Shown here: positions 46,701 through 58,637 of the stretch, piece by piece | How the letters are laid out: every line of letters starts with the position of its first letter | Numbering within the stretch: the stretch's first letter is position 1 | Source: Bombyx mori | Taxonomy: Eukaryota; Arthropoda; Insecta; Lepidoptera; Bombycidae | NCBI RefSeq assembly: GCF_030269925.1 | Contig: NC_085121.1 | Location: forward strand, 5,039,501 to 5,103,500 | Direction: 5' to 3' | DNA: 64,000 nucleotides | The notes under the pieces: generated by a model | Seen by the model: only the letters and a program-made list of their open reading frames with translations | Told to the model about the DNA's origin: nothing | Database searches by the model: none | Program-made: the position numbers and the translations under genes

Positions 46701-46820
46701 ATCAATATAGCGTTGATAGCAGGGTTGGATGCATGGGAGTCGCCACATGTATCTGTTTGTTTAGCGTTTCGATAATACGTTGACTGTATCGTTATTAAAT
46801 AAGTATAATCCCGTAATATT

Positions 46821-47064
46821 TACTGGTGGTAGGACCTCTTTTGAGTCCGCGCGGGTAGGTACCACCGCCCTGCCTATTTCTGCCGTGAAGCAGTAATGCG
46901 TTTCGGTTTGAAGGGTAGGGCAGCCGTTGTAACTATACTGCGATCTTAGAACTTATATCTCAAGGTGGGTGGCGCATTTACGTTGTGGATGTCGACGGGC
47001 TCCAGTAACCACTTAACACCAGGTGGGCTGTGAGATCGTCCAACCATACATGCAATAAAAAAAA
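46821..47064 (+). mobile_element. Bm1 SINE, 5' truncated
   Basis: Starts tactggtggtaggacctc and ends gatcgtccaaccatacatgc plus an A-tail. Near-consensus body. Confidence 0.93.
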
Positions 47065-47599
47065 ATGTATTCTAGCCGTTTCTTCCGTAGACTTTCTTTC
47101 GTAGAAAATTTTCAGGGGATTTGTTAAAGCAATACGTTAATGTTATTCTTTGTAATTTTGATTTATTGAATTTCATCACTAATTATGAATTTGAAAAAAA
47201 AAGAACATAATTGAGCGTAGCAAATTTTGGTAGATTTTTTTTCGGTTTTTGCGTCGTAGTCGTAGATATACTCAAAACTATTATAATTTTAATCTTTAAT
47301 CTCGCATTTAATTTTTTCATCACCTTAGTCGTCCTATAAAGTTTTCGGGACGTCAAAAATAATTCAATAAAATATACAAACGTGAGATTACACCGTAAAA
47401 GTAATTTTAATTATAATAATATGTAGTAAATATTATACTTGTTTAATAACATAATGTAATTGTTTTACATTCCGGAAAACAATCATAACGCAACAAACAT
47501 CCCACAAAAATCACAATACAAACTCGTAAACATAACAATTAAGTAATCGTATAAATGCGAAGACTGTGTAGTAAGTAGCTGTATTAATATTTTGGTAAG
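47065..47599. other. AT-rich non-coding DNA
   Basis: Nothing identified. Confidence 0.4.
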
Positions 47600-47770
47600 C
47601 TCGAGCGCTAGGGGTGTCGTCAGCGAGGGGAGGGTGGCGAGGCCAACACGTGCTGCTTGCAGCGGGTCGACGAACGTCATTGACCCACCTCCGGGGCCTA
47701 CTTTAGACCGATAACACCCCGGATGATAGCACACACAGACACGCGCCGTAACAACACAAGCCTGCGAACG
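47600..47770. promoter_or_regulatory. CpG-rich island with motif copy 4
   Basis: Repeat-free GC patch. gaacgtcattgacc lies at 47672..47685, preceded by cgggtcgac and followed by cacctccgg. It also holds an E-box, cacgtg, at 47647..47652. The outer gggtc...gaccc halves around the core make a larger imperfect palindrome. Confidence 0.5.
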
Positions 47771-48258
47771 GATGTAATACGCTTCGTTCATATACTAGTA
47801 CTATCAAGGTCGTTTGAAATTCGAGGAACTTTAGTACACAGGTCGAGTGTTAATGTACTATGAATGACTTAGCTCAACTGATTCGGCCCTCGGGATTCAT
47901 TATACGACGGGGCATCAACTAGTCAATGTAACCATCTATCATAACCTATTTTATAGGCTGCGCTAAGATATCGTTGTGAAATATAGTTGTAGTTTTTTTT
48001 TTATATATTTTAATTTGCTACGTAGGTTCTAAGTAAATCAAATATAAAACTTGATGATTTAATAAATAAAGAGATTAAAAATTTACTTTTAAATGTGATT
48101 TATTTGCAACAAATCGATTTTTTATAACATATCATACAATTACCTAACACAACGCGTAACTGTGCGGTTTTTAACAATAAAATTTGTACACGTTGGTGAA
48201 CAACAGAATCCGCAATACACCGCCACCTTTTATCGCATAGCGGAAGCTTTAACAATCG
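47771..48258. other. AT-rich non-coding DNA
   Basis: Nothing identified. Confidence 0.4.
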
Positions 48259-48490
48259 TTTTTTTTATTGCCGTCCACGGCAGACAGTAATCGGCGTACC
48301 TGATGTTATTGATTAGCTTCTCCCGTGGACTCTACTAATTCCAGATGCATAGCTGCCCTCTATAAAAAATAAATCTTTATGAGTCTCGTTTGAAGACGAA
48401 AATCCTATAGGTAAGCTCAGGAAACACCGAGAAGGGGAATTCGCTCTATAGACGAACATACCAGCTAAAAGTTACGATGGATAGAAGAGC
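48259..48490 (-). repeat. Worn LINE 3' region, ggcagacgagc family, extended
   Basis: ttttttattgccgtccacgg, cggcgtacctgatg, gtctcgtttgaagacgaaaa and aggaaacaccgagaagggg follow the same order as the copy at 35998..36180, confirming that the parent element extends beyond the common tail. Confidence 0.6.
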
Positions 48491-48587
48491 TCGCAGTCTA
48501 CCTGTATCTGAAACGTTTTCAGGAACCAATAAAACTCACACCGTGACTTCCGTTGCTTATCCTACAGAAGATGAAGAAACAGTTGAA

Positions 48588-48650
48588 TTGTTCAATGGCC
48601 CACCGACCTTTCAAATGTAAATACGCAATAGCTTCGCGGCAGAAATATTT
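48588..48650 (-). repeat. Trace of Bm1
   Basis: acctttcaaatgtaaatacg then gcttcgcggcagaaat matches the inverted ccttcaaaccgaaacgcatt...cttcacggcagaaat. Confidence 0.45.
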
Positions 48651-49722
48651 GTGAAATATTTTTTACTGGTATAAAAAATATGCATAAGAAACTCAATTCG
48701 CTTCTAAAGATTTTAGTCATTTTACAGTTCTTTTGTTTTTTTTTTTCTCTCACAAAACAGTCCGCGATAAACCGTCCACTAATGTACGCAATATTCATTA
48801 AATTACTTAAATATATTTGTTATGTAGAAGCAAGAGTTACGAAATAAGAATACTTTATAAAGTAAATTTGTAGCTCATCATTTCTAGCTTGACTACACAA
48901 CTTGACCCTACAAGTTAAGCTATTTTCCTTCTAGACAAGCAGTTCTGTGTCAATGTCAAGTTTATAACTAGTTTAATCTAATAGCATTCGCGTAACTAAT
49001 AAAATTAATTAAATTTGCAGTCAATTAATACAATGACGTCATAGCTTGTTGAGTTGTGGGTCAAGAAGTTTAATTTATTTCCTTCGGTCGGATTTCCTAA
49101 AATAAACGCGCAATCACCAAATTTAAACGTCATAACTTTTAAAGTATCTCGAAATTTTAATACGAGTATATACCGCGTTTTTTAACATTATATTTATAAT
49201 GCTTGGTATATATTATGTTTTTTTTTCTTTTTTTTTTTTATATATATGTATGTTTATATGCAATGGAATCTTTAAAGGTCATTTTCAGTGACTTCAAAAC
49301 GTCTAATTTGAAATTTTTAATACGCATCAAGGATTGATGACAATACAATAGTTTTATAACCTAGTACCGATATATACATACATATATATGTCTTGTCTTC
49401 GTATATACCTTGTCTTGTTAAATATATCAATTTATATATCTTGCATTTTAAGCATGTTTTTATAGTTTTTAAACTACAGGTATTAATTTTTACTTAGACA
49501 AGCAATGCTTGATATTCAATGCCTTGATACTAAAAGGAGTAGTAGAGATAATTGGGTAAAAAAAAGTTTATAACTACTGCGAATGATTGATGTATGAATA
49601 GTAATAGTATTTCAAGGAATAAGGAGACGTATAGGTACCTATGTACTCTGAATTAGAATTTTTTTTAATCGGCGTTCATTTTTACTTTTTTTTGCATTAG
49701 TGCACAAGTTCGCAGCTTTTTT
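48651..49722. other. AT-rich non-coding DNA
   Basis: No gene. tatatacatacatatatatg-type microsatellite sequence lies at 49230..49260 and 49370..49392. Confidence 0.4.
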
Positions 49723-49845
49723 TTTTCTTTTTTTTATTGCCTTTTTAGGCAGACGAGCATACGGCCCACCTGATGGTAAGTTGTTACCGTCGCCCATGGA
49801 CTTCAGCAATGCCAAGGGCAGAGCCAAGCCGCTGCCTACCGCATA
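49723..49845 (-). mobile_element. LINE 3' tail, ggcagacgagcatacggcc family
   Basis: A clean copy with a T-rich start, ggcagacgagcatacggccc, cgtcgcccatggacttcagc and ccgctgcctaccgc. Confidence 0.88.
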
Positions 49846-50019
49846 TTGGTTGTAAACGGATGCTGGAAACTATATACTTATCACCATACTGTATACTATA
49901 CGTCGTACCAGGCTCCTTAGTAATCAAGCAAAACATAAACATAGTGTGTTTACGTGCACGTCTTTGAAAAATACATAAATTCTTTCGGAATTGCCGTTCG
50001 TGTTATATCATTGTCAGTA

Positions 50020-50205
50020 CTAGAGTCCGTCGAGGGGTGAAAAACCGGTATCAGTATCGGGATCTATTGCATCGAAGTGCCTTTCGGCCTCGTCGGCGCG
50101 ATCAATAAGTATCGGGGAACGAACTTGCGACCTCGGCTCTGAGAACTGGGGCGCCGCGCAAGCGCAGCCATGCCGCCTCGATGCATCCTACGCCACTTTA
50201 TTCTG
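50020..50205. promoter_or_regulatory. CpG-rich island
   Basis: Repeat-free GC patch (tttcggcctcgtcggcgcga, actggggcgccgcgcaagcg). It lacks the recurrent motifs and any splice-bounded frame. Possible regulatory element. Confidence 0.3.
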
Positions 50206-51282
50206 AATTGCTAATTCTTCTAAGATCTCATCGAGGCTTAATGTTAAGGGTTTGATAGAGCTGACTAAAAGGGTCGACTTCTCTCTTTTTTTTTTAATAC
50301 TGGTTATTAATTTATGTCGAAACAGCCACACTTTAAGTCACATTCGATATTTTAGTTACTTTTGATGTGTTTTTTAATAAAACCATAAAACTTAGATAAC
50401 TACTTCCATGCTTCTAAATCTATTTAACCTGCTGCAGCAAATGGAATTTGTACAACTTAAATTTTTATATTGTCTTAAAATGACGATCATTGGGTACGTA
50501 ATTATTATTATTTTCTATTTTACAACACAACACTCATTATATGAAGCCCTCTGGAGTTATATTATCTGTTGAGTGAATGTCTTTACTAGTAAAAGTAACA
50601 CTTAAAATGAATAGTTTTAAGATAAAAATGTTAGTACCTGTCCTATCTAATGATTTTTATTTATTTATTAAGTTGCACCAACAAAGTGATCATCAATAAA
50701 AAACATTGAACAATTGACAAAAGTTCATGGCAGATGTCACCTCAATTATAGGTGCAATCGACAGTGCATTAACATCAAAAATAAAAAAATATATACAGCT
50801 AAGATTTGATTACATTTCATTCATTGCTTAAGATTAATTTATATTTAATTGGGAGATGATCCGCGACAGTTTTTTCCTGTAAGTTGTGAGACAACTCCGA
50901 AGGAACATTGACGGATATTTATTATTATATTTATACATTTATGATCATCATATTCATATATATATTTTAGTTACAGCGTCTATTTTCTGTTTAAGTCATT
51001 ACTTTAGGTACGTTAATGGTAGTAACAGTATTTTAGATTATACTAAAGATAATAATACTAGGCCATTGAATATAGTCTGCGCCCCTGTTTAAATTATTTA
51101 AACAAGAACAGATGCATGCAGAATTCATAAGCTCCAATCGGGTCTTCTTTTAGCTTTTTATTGATTGCTTACGATCGTGAACCGTTGACATAGTTAAGCG
51201 GACTATGACCTGACATTTAAACTTTGAACACCAATCGATAGTTGCAATTCGTATATGTCTTTACAAATTTAGGTTTGCGGCT
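50206..51282. other. AT-rich non-coding DNA
   Basis: Nothing identified. Confidence 0.4.
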
Positions 51283-51736
51283 AAAAAAAAATACGATGGA
51301 CTGAATGTGATGAGAAGAAATGCGTTTCTTATCACCTAAGTTACTGTTATTTATTTCTAACCAAAAGCTATTAATTTGATATCCCGAGTGTTGGGTAAAT
51401 GAAATAAAAATATAATAAATAAAAAAATACGATGGGCTGAATGAGTTTCTCGCCGGATCTTCTCAGTGGGTCGCGTTTCCGATCCGGTGGTAGATTCTGC
51501 GGAGCACTGCTCTTGCTAGGGTCAGTGTTAGCAACTTTCCGGTTTGAGCCCCGTGAGCTCACCTACAAACGTTAGGGCGAAGCTGAAACTGAAATAGCCT
51601 CTCAAGGCTATCAGCATAGGTAGGAAAAAAAAAAAAAGAATGGCTGAATGTGATGCGAAGAAATGCGTTTCTTAGCATCTAAGTTTATTTATTTCCAACC
51701 AAAAGCTATTAAATTTATCTCCTGAGTGTTGGGATT
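51283..51736. repeat. Tandem duplication carrying a LINE in its second copy
   Basis: The segment atacgatggactgaatgtga ... aaccaaaagctattaa ... gagtgttggg at about 51290..51397 recurs, split, starting at 51428 and resuming at 51642..51732. The second copy was interrupted by the LINE below. Unit length is about 140 bp. Confidence 0.75.
51444..51641 (+). mobile_element. Jockey LINE 3' UTR with a 9-bp TSD
   Basis: From agtttctcgccggatcttct to gctatcagcataggtaggaa and an A-run. Flanked by ggctgaatg at 51435..51443 and 51642..51650. A small duplication (gctgaaactgaaatagcc) distinguishes it from other copies. Confidence 0.88.
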
Positions 51737-52495
51737 TACCCAAGGGTTGAAATCTTTATTTATTTTGATTCTCTGAAACGTAGACTTTGGTCGAAACATA
51801 CATACAATAAACAAGTCTTTACAAAACATTACCGTAAAGCATTACCATAAGACTAGCTAATAGGATAAAGTAACGGTAGTAATCTTGTTACTACATGGTA
51901 CTTTGCTTGTAATGTTTTACTTGAATTAAGTAGCGTAATATAATAGGAAATTTATTGTGCAAACAAAAAAGGTCAGACCTGAAATCATAAAATATTATGG
52001 GGTATTAAAATGTATTTGTTAAGTAAATAATTTAACGATAAAAATTTAGTTTCAGAATATCAATAAATGACGAATCATACGTGCATTAGAATAAAAGTTT
52101 CCCTACCGAACTTATTTTCATTCATTTCAAATGGAATATTTCGAGTGATCGGCCTTTAACCGCAATATTTGTAGTTGTAAACAACATGAGTACACAGCCA
52201 AATCTATAAATAATAAAACGTTATAAATGTGTATTAATAGAATGGAAAAAAAATACAATCAACGCATTTAATACGAAGGTAAAGGTCGGTTTATAATTAC
52301 TTATAGGTTTTGAGACTCATGAATGCCCTGTTGCAATGCCAAGGCAACTGCCAAAAGCGAACTAAGGTCGCGGTCCAATGTCAGGGGCCCTAAGAATTTT
52401 TAAACCAATCTCAGCAATTTTTTTAATACGGAGGTTATGAAGGATGACGTGATTAACTTTTTATTAATGAAGAATAATATATTTTTAAACTGCAC
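51737..52495. other. AT-rich non-coding DNA
   Basis: Nothing identified. Confidence 0.4.
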
Positions 52496-52750
52496 TTTTT
52501 TTTATTTTTTTTTATTGCTTATATTGGTGGCCGAGCTCACAGCCCACCTGGTGTTAAGTAGTTACTGGGGCCCATAGACATCCACAACGTAAATGCGCCA
52601 CCCACCTTGAGATATAAGTTTTAAGGTCTCAAATATAGTTACAACGGCTGCCCCACCCTTCAAGCTGAAACGCATTACTGCTTCACGGCAGAAATAGGCG
52701 GGGCGGTGTTACCTACCCGTGCGGACTCACAAGAGGTCCTACCACCAGTA
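52496..52750 (-). mobile_element. Bm1 SINE, 5' truncated
   Basis: From a T-rich start and attgcttatattggtggcc to gaggtcctaccaccagta. Near-consensus. Confidence 0.92.
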
Positions 52751-53294
52751 AAAAACTTTTAATCCATTACTTTTAATGTTCAGGTTACAATCACTTTCAA
52801 TATTGTTTTAGAGTGAGAATTTTTAATTGCACTGTAATTGTTATATTGTTGTAATTATACTTACATAATATATCGGCCATTGAATTCAATGAACTCCGAA
52901 AAAATTCCAGCGAGCTCCTTTAGATTTTTGTTTCATGAGTCATGATTTTAGTGTTCCAGTTTGGATTTGTAAAATTTATTATTGTACCATTTGTCACAGA
53001 AACACATTTGTTTCTTTGAATAACTGGAAATAATTAAGGTCAGCACTCACGGAAATAGATTGGATTTCAAAAATGAGTTTGATGATTTAGACGCCTATAT
53101 ATTTATTTTTTATTAATTATTTTGAGTACAATCCGAAAATGTATCCATGACAGCATTTGCGTGCACGCACCTTACATCACTATATTGTCATTTTATTCGA
53201 AACTATTCAGATTCAAAATGAAGATTTCATTTTAAGTATAGTTGAAGACTAGGTTCATAAATTTGTTATTGATGAAGATAGTTAATGACCTCGC
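52751..53294. other. AT-rich non-coding DNA
   Basis: Nothing identified. Confidence 0.4.
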
Positions 53295-53420
53295 GGCCAA
53301 CTGGATATGAAATGTTCACCGGAGCTCACAGACATCGGAATCATTCTTGAGACATGTGTCGAAGTTTCATTGCATAACGTCTGTGCCACTTTTCAAACCT
53401 ACACACAAAATTTACATAGC
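53295..53420 (-). repeat. Worn Bm1 SINE
   Basis: gttcaccggagctcacagac, atcattcttgagacat and gtgccacttttcaaaccta keep the inverted Bm1 order at low identity. Confidence 0.5.
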
Positions 53421-53628
53421 GTTATAAATTGCGCTGGTTTGATTTTACAATGCTCTATATGTATCTTCATTGTAGAAGTTATTTGTCTACAATAGTTAAT
53501 TACGTTTCGGCTTAGATAGATTGGTACCGGACACAGGACTACCTACATATCAGGTGAACGAGAGCCTTAGCCATTAAGACCAATGATGCTTAAAAAAAAA
53601 CGAAACTGGACAATAACAAATTCTGATT

Positions 53629-53710
53629 TTATTTTTATTGATGATGAGTGGCGACCGTCGCCCATGGACTTCAGCAATGCCAGGAGCAGAGCCAAGCCGC
53701 TTCCTACCAT
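53629..53710 (-). mobile_element. LINE 3' tail, ggcagacgagc family, internally deleted
   Basis: gatgagtggcgaccgtcgcc, catggacttcagcaatgcca and agccgcttcctacc are well kept. The first part (ggcagacgagcatacggcc) is missing. Confidence 0.78.
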
Positions 53711-53779
53711 GATTCTAAACAAACTGCGGTTTTAAATAGAATGAACAATCAAAACAGCATCACAGTTGTACAATTGTAA

Positions 53780-54090
53780 ACGGGCCACACCTAAGCCCCA
53801 CCAAAAGTCGTGGACGTCATAAATGTGTCAGTTGCCGCAGGATCCTTGCTGACCTCTCGAAATTCCGAAGGTCGCTCCGTACACGTGGCGCTATCATTGA
53901 TTTTACGCTATAAAACGCGTATACGTATAGCTGTTATACGGCATGACAGTGACAGTGGTCGGCCCCCTTCTGACCTATTTTCGGGTCCCTTCCACCAGCG
54001 GAACGGTGACGCAAACACGCGCATGTACTGCGTTATAGACGACGCCAAAACTTTGGAGCAGCGGTGAGCACGAGGGTTTGAACTGCGCAA
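53780..54090. promoter_or_regulatory. CpG-rich island
   Basis: Repeat-free, GC-rich, about 300 bp. An open plus-strand frame of 85 codons crosses it and is followed by GCG/GTGAGC, which looks like a splice donor, but there is no family signature and the opposite strand is open too. An enhancer or an unannotated exon are both possible. Confidence 0.3.
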
Positions 54091-55019
54091 AATATCTGTG
54101 AAGTAATTTTAAGAGACACCAAAACATTAGATAAACTTTAATAACTAATTATCATTATTACGTCGTGTGAATCTAAAATAAATATGAATTTACGATAATC
54201 TGTTCTAAATTCAAACAGATAAAATAGTACCTGCAAAAATAACTGATTGTAATGGGGCAACCCTACGGTCATTGCCTCGCGTTACTATTCGGCCCTCAGA
54301 AGCGTCTTATACTTTTTATTATTCATAAATATGCCGGAATATTTTTCTATTGAAGAAATATATTTGTTTAAATAGATTTTACGACTATTGTTAGTTAGTA
54401 ACTATCGTTCCAATATTAGAGGTGTGTCACGAAGATGGTTACCATAGACCTCATTCTAATGATTTAATAATGTCTTGATTCTAAGAGTTCAGGGATTATT
54501 CGTTTCTAGTAATTTTCACTTCAAAAGCTCTAAATTTTTTTTACATCAGTCTGCGGGAAATCTTTGGTGAGTAATGGTGGACATGTACTGACAAATAGCA
54601 GACACCTCATGCAAGCATACAACAGGGTCTAAAATTTAATCATCCAGGAAAAAGTGTGCCCATTTTAAGCAAAGCTAAAAGTATTAATAAAGTATTTGAG
54701 GACATAAAGTAATCCAGTTAATTTTAGTAGCGTAACCCATAACAGAAAGTTAGCTCTATTACGCCACCAAATATTACCTATCCACTAATTAATCGAGGCT
54801 AGTATATCCAAACTATTCCATTAAACCCTGATAATTACAATACATATTTCTCATATAACCAATTATAAAAGACAAGTACAAAAAGTAACAGGATTATTGA
54901 TAGCACAAAATCGTTGGGAGTTGTGATTAACTAGAAATGCCATTACCGTTCCTTAAATGCGAGCAGCACGTAAAATGTCTATTCATAGACGGCACAATAG
55001 AGCCTAAAATAATCGGGGA
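54091..55019. other. AT-rich non-coding DNA
   Basis: Nothing identified. Confidence 0.4.
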
Positions 55020-55160
55020 ACAAACAGCAGCCATGTTGGATTGGCGGCGCGTCTGGGCGTCGTCGGCGTCGTTGCCATGACTACGTTGCAACCCGCCGAC
55101 CTACTTCCGCGCCCCGACCAAATGTTAATGACCTCCAAAACCCAGGTCGAAGTTCACAGC
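55020..55160. promoter_or_regulatory. CpG-rich island
   Basis: Repeat-free GC patch (ggcggcgcgtctgggcgtcg) with tgttaatgacctcc at 55123..55136, a receptor-half-site pair of the same IR-1 geometry but weaker than the others. Confidence 0.3.
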
Positions 55161-56755
55161 TACACGAGTAAGGGATATCCATGTACTCTCATAGGCTTTT
55201 TACGGGTCAAACCTTGTATTGATCGAATAATATGTAGGTTACTATGGTTCCAGTGCTGTACACGTGTACCCTTGACGATGTTTTGTTTTGGTACTCCAAC
55301 TAACACTTATAAATATGTGATTTTGGTACTCTCTTATTTTCAGCATTTATTTTAAACTTGCAGTCAATCGGTTTTTTGCTTTATTTTCGAAGACTTTAAG
55401 AGTCTTTTCACGAACAGCGAAATGTCCATTCATTTCGTGTCTACGTAGGGTAGCTTTTCGCACTGATAGTCGAGAATATAACATTGTACCTTATTATATC
55501 TAAATATAGAATTCGTAATTGAAAAAATACACAGTTGAAGGATTTAATTAATTGAAACGTCAGAAAGATTTTTAAAAAAACTGTTACAAAAATACCTTAC
55601 GTGATTCAACGGTCGATTTGGTTAGCTTCATTTCCACAGAGATGGCGCTATAACAAATACCGACTCAAGAGGGAGAGAGAGAGATGAATTATGATGATGA
55701 ACTATGTGAAAGATAACTCACACACTGTGTGTTTTTTTTGTGCGATTTTGGCATTTGCCAACTTATTCGTTAACATATTTCTATTTGGCAACATTTGTTC
55801 ATGTTCTATTTTATATGTATTAACTAACAGTTAATTTTGCGGTTTTTATCAGACTAATTTTCCATCGCCAGGTCTAATCTAGTCTAATAATGACTTTGAT
55901 TTTAGTTCTATAAAGTTCGGTTTCGAGTTTCAGTCGCAGTGAGACTCTTTTGTTGTTTTATTTTTAATTGCTTATCTTATTAATTACACGAGAAAAATTT
56001 GGAGGTGCGGTTTTGTTAAAAAAAGGTTCAGGTCCCTCAGCCAGTTAAGAATGTTTGTAAGGAAATAGGTACGTAACACGTGCTTTGTTTGACTTCCACG
56101 ATTTAGGTATATTTGTAATTGATTCATATTTTAATGATAAAAAAACCCACATTTGTAAATTTAGCACCGTGAAGCGTATCATACGGAGAGCAACTAACCA
56201 TCGTTTTGAATATGTCTATGGTAAAATGATGATGAGTTCCGCTTAAAAGTTGCGACAGCGGTTATACAATTCAATTGAGACTTCGACCTCATGTCTCAAA
56301 GTCACGTTATCTTATCTATTCCGTAAGCAATTAATACCAGTGCAATAATTATACTAACGACAAACATCTCAGCTAAACGAGCTTCACTTATCTCTGTGTT
56401 CGTGTTTAGTTATATTTCTATTAATGTACACCTTACTAGGATCATATATTCGTAGAACTATATAGTATAGGAATATAGACTAGTATAGATAGAACCGAAA
56501 GGAAATTGCAAATAATTTAGACTCATTACGACTGTGTCTATGCAGCGTAATGTTTATGTGCGAGTGATCGTACGTACAGGGGAACTAGGTAACTACATGC
56601 GAAGAGAGGGGACACACACATGGACGAGAATGGATGAATGTGGTCGAAGGACTGCTCTGTCACATGCATTTACAATGCTCGTTATAGCGCTAAGGATGCC
56701 GCCATCCTACACAGAATTCGATCGGTGTTTCAAATTAAATAATATTTATGACACT
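55161..56755. other. Non-coding DNA
   Basis: AT-rich. A gagagagagaga stretch lies at 55672..55684, and a trace of Bm1 (gacagcggttatacaattc) lies near 56258. No gene. Confidence 0.4.
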
Positions 56756-56791
56756 GATTCGACGGTGCGGTAGTTAGCGCCACTGACTACT

Positions 56792-57211
56792 GTGTGCTTA
56801 GTGCGAGTTTTTTAAAGTTCTCGATAGCGTAAAAGTTAACCCAATTTTCTATGCAGTTGGAACAGCGCCCCTAGCGGCAAACGTAGGCAAATGATTTTTT
56901 TTATTGCTTACATGGGTGGACGAGCTCACTGCCCACCTGGTGTTAAGTGGTTACTGAAGCCCATAGACATCTACAATGTAAGTGCGCCACCCACCTTGAG
57001 ATATAAGTTCTAAGGTCTCAGTATAGTTACAACGGCTGCCCCACCCTTCTAGCCGAAACGTATTACTGCTTCACGGCAGAAATAGGCGGGGTGGTGGTAC
57101 CTACCCGTGCGGACTCATAAGAGGTCCTACCACCAGTAAATTCCCATTCCATACAGATATGAGCTAACTTTTACGCTATCGAGAACGTTAAAAAACTCGC
57201 ACTAAGCACAC
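56792..57211. mobile_element. Palindromic MITE, gcttagtgcgagttttt family, split by Bm1
   Basis: Left gtgtgcttagtgcgagtttt and right aaaactcgcactaagcacac are exact inverted ends. The similarity extends through ctcgatagcgtaaaagttaac / gctaacttttacgctatcgag. The same ends occur at 39389..39487. Without the SINE the element would be roughly 175 bp. Confidence 0.82.
56895..57139 (-). mobile_element. Bm1 SINE inside the MITE
   Basis: A near-consensus inverted copy, from ttttttttattgcttacatg to cctaccaccagtaa. It is the youngest layer of the three-level nest. Confidence 0.92.
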
Positions 57212-57539
57212 TGGGCCGAAAGCCGTGGGTTAACATCCCACATTGGGCAAACATTCGTGTGATGAACTGATTGAAACATTCATTGTTTGCTTTTTGTCTA
57301 GGTGCTTAATATCTATAATTATGCATATTTAAAACCTTTATAGCTGTGTATAAATATGAGTCCTTAGTTCCTGGAGTACAGGGAATCATAGTATTGGGTC
57401 ATAGGACCGTTTGTGTGTTATCCCTGGTCATCATTATTATTATTACTATTAAATATCATTATTAAATATTATATTCCTAAGAAAGTGTTTTAATCGAATA
57501 TTCTTATATCGCGAACAAGTCTTCAGATCAAGAGGTCAA

Positions 57540-57690
57540 GGTATACTGGTGGTATTCTGAGCACGCGAGATAGGAGCCGACATCCTTCCTATTTCTGCTG
57601 CAAAAAATTAATTAGCTACTTATAATATTATTACGTTATAATGTTTGAAATATACAGTTGAGGCTTAAATCTCATGTCTTAAGATGATTC
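57540..57690 (+). repeat. Worn Bm1 SINE
   Basis: tatactggtggtattctgag, cctatttctgctgcaaaa and gttgaggcttaaatctcatg keep Bm1 order at low identity. Confidence 0.55.
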
Positions 57691-57960
57691 TAGGTTATTT
57701 AGTTTTCAAAACAATACCAAATTTAAGTAGTCCAAAATTATGTTAAGTTTTTAACTAAATTATTGAAAATAAATTTAAGAAGATGCTTTAAAAACGTTCC
57801 GGTAATAGCTTTTAACGAATCCGGCACGGTTTCAGAGTAGTACCTAACTCATGCAGGTAGATAAGTGTTTTGTAATTCTATGATCTCTTCTGGACTGGAC
57901 CCAATACAATTATTCAAATCAATAAGGACTTAAGGACAATAAGTAGTTGAAGTTAAGTTT

Positions 57961-58199
57961 CACTGGTGGTAGGACCTCTTGAGTCCGCACGGGTAGGTTA
58001 TCACCACCACCCCGTCTATTTCTGCCGTGAAGCAGTAATGCGTTTCGGTTTGAAGAGCGGGGCAGCCGTTGTAACTTGAGACCTTAGAACTTATATCTCA
58101 AGGGGGGTGGCGTATTTACGTTGTAGATGTATGGGCTCCAGTAACCAGTTAACACCAGGTGGGTTATGAGCTCGTCCACCCATCTAAGCAATAAAAAAA
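57961..58199 (+). mobile_element. Bm1 SINE, 5' truncated
   Basis: From cactggtggtaggacctc to cacccatctaagcaat plus an A-tail, with small deletions (gtaacttgagacc lacks the tatac block). Confidence 0.92.
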
Positions 58200-58637
58200 A
58201 TTGAAATGATTGTATTGGATAGAACAACTACCATTACATTTAATTGTATTTGTAGTGTGTCGCAACACCTCATATAAAAGGAAAAGGACATAAAGATGGA
58301 AGATATCAGAATATTGAAATAAACTGTTACTAGTGAACGCAAAAAGACTACGTGTAAAACAGTCATCAATAGTAAGGACATTGGCCAAGTAATAGTCGTA
58401 TCTTATAATTAACATCTATTCAAATGCCAAATGAGTTCATCATTTGTTTATTGCTATAATATAATACCGTTTAAATAAACGCGAATATTACGTAGAAGAA
58501 AATGCGCCAAAAGTATCGATTTCTTTTGCAAGAAAATGTTAGTAACTCATCAACAGAATGTATTTTGAATGGGTCCTTACATTAAAAAATAAAAAGTTTT
58601 TGTTCGGTAGTTGTTGTTCCACTTGCCGTAGATCATC
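58200..58637. other. AT-rich non-coding DNA
   Basis: Nothing identified. Confidence 0.4.

Larger units (their letters stand above)
56756..57480 (+). mobile_element. tRNA-derived SINE split by a MITE
   Basis: The head gacggtgcggtagttagcgcc (56761..) and the B-box part gccgtgggttaacatccc (57222..57239) belong to one tRNA-like promoter. They are followed by the conserved gcaaacattcgtgtgatgaa and an AT-rich body ending in tcattattattattac. This is a second SINE family, distinct from Bm1. It is interrupted between the A and B boxes by the element at 56792..57211. Confidence 0.7.

Noticed and set aside
53810..54067. 85-codon frame followed by a donor-like GTGAGC
   Set aside because: Both strands are open in this GC-rich patch, no acceptor or family motif is visible, so I list the region only as an island.
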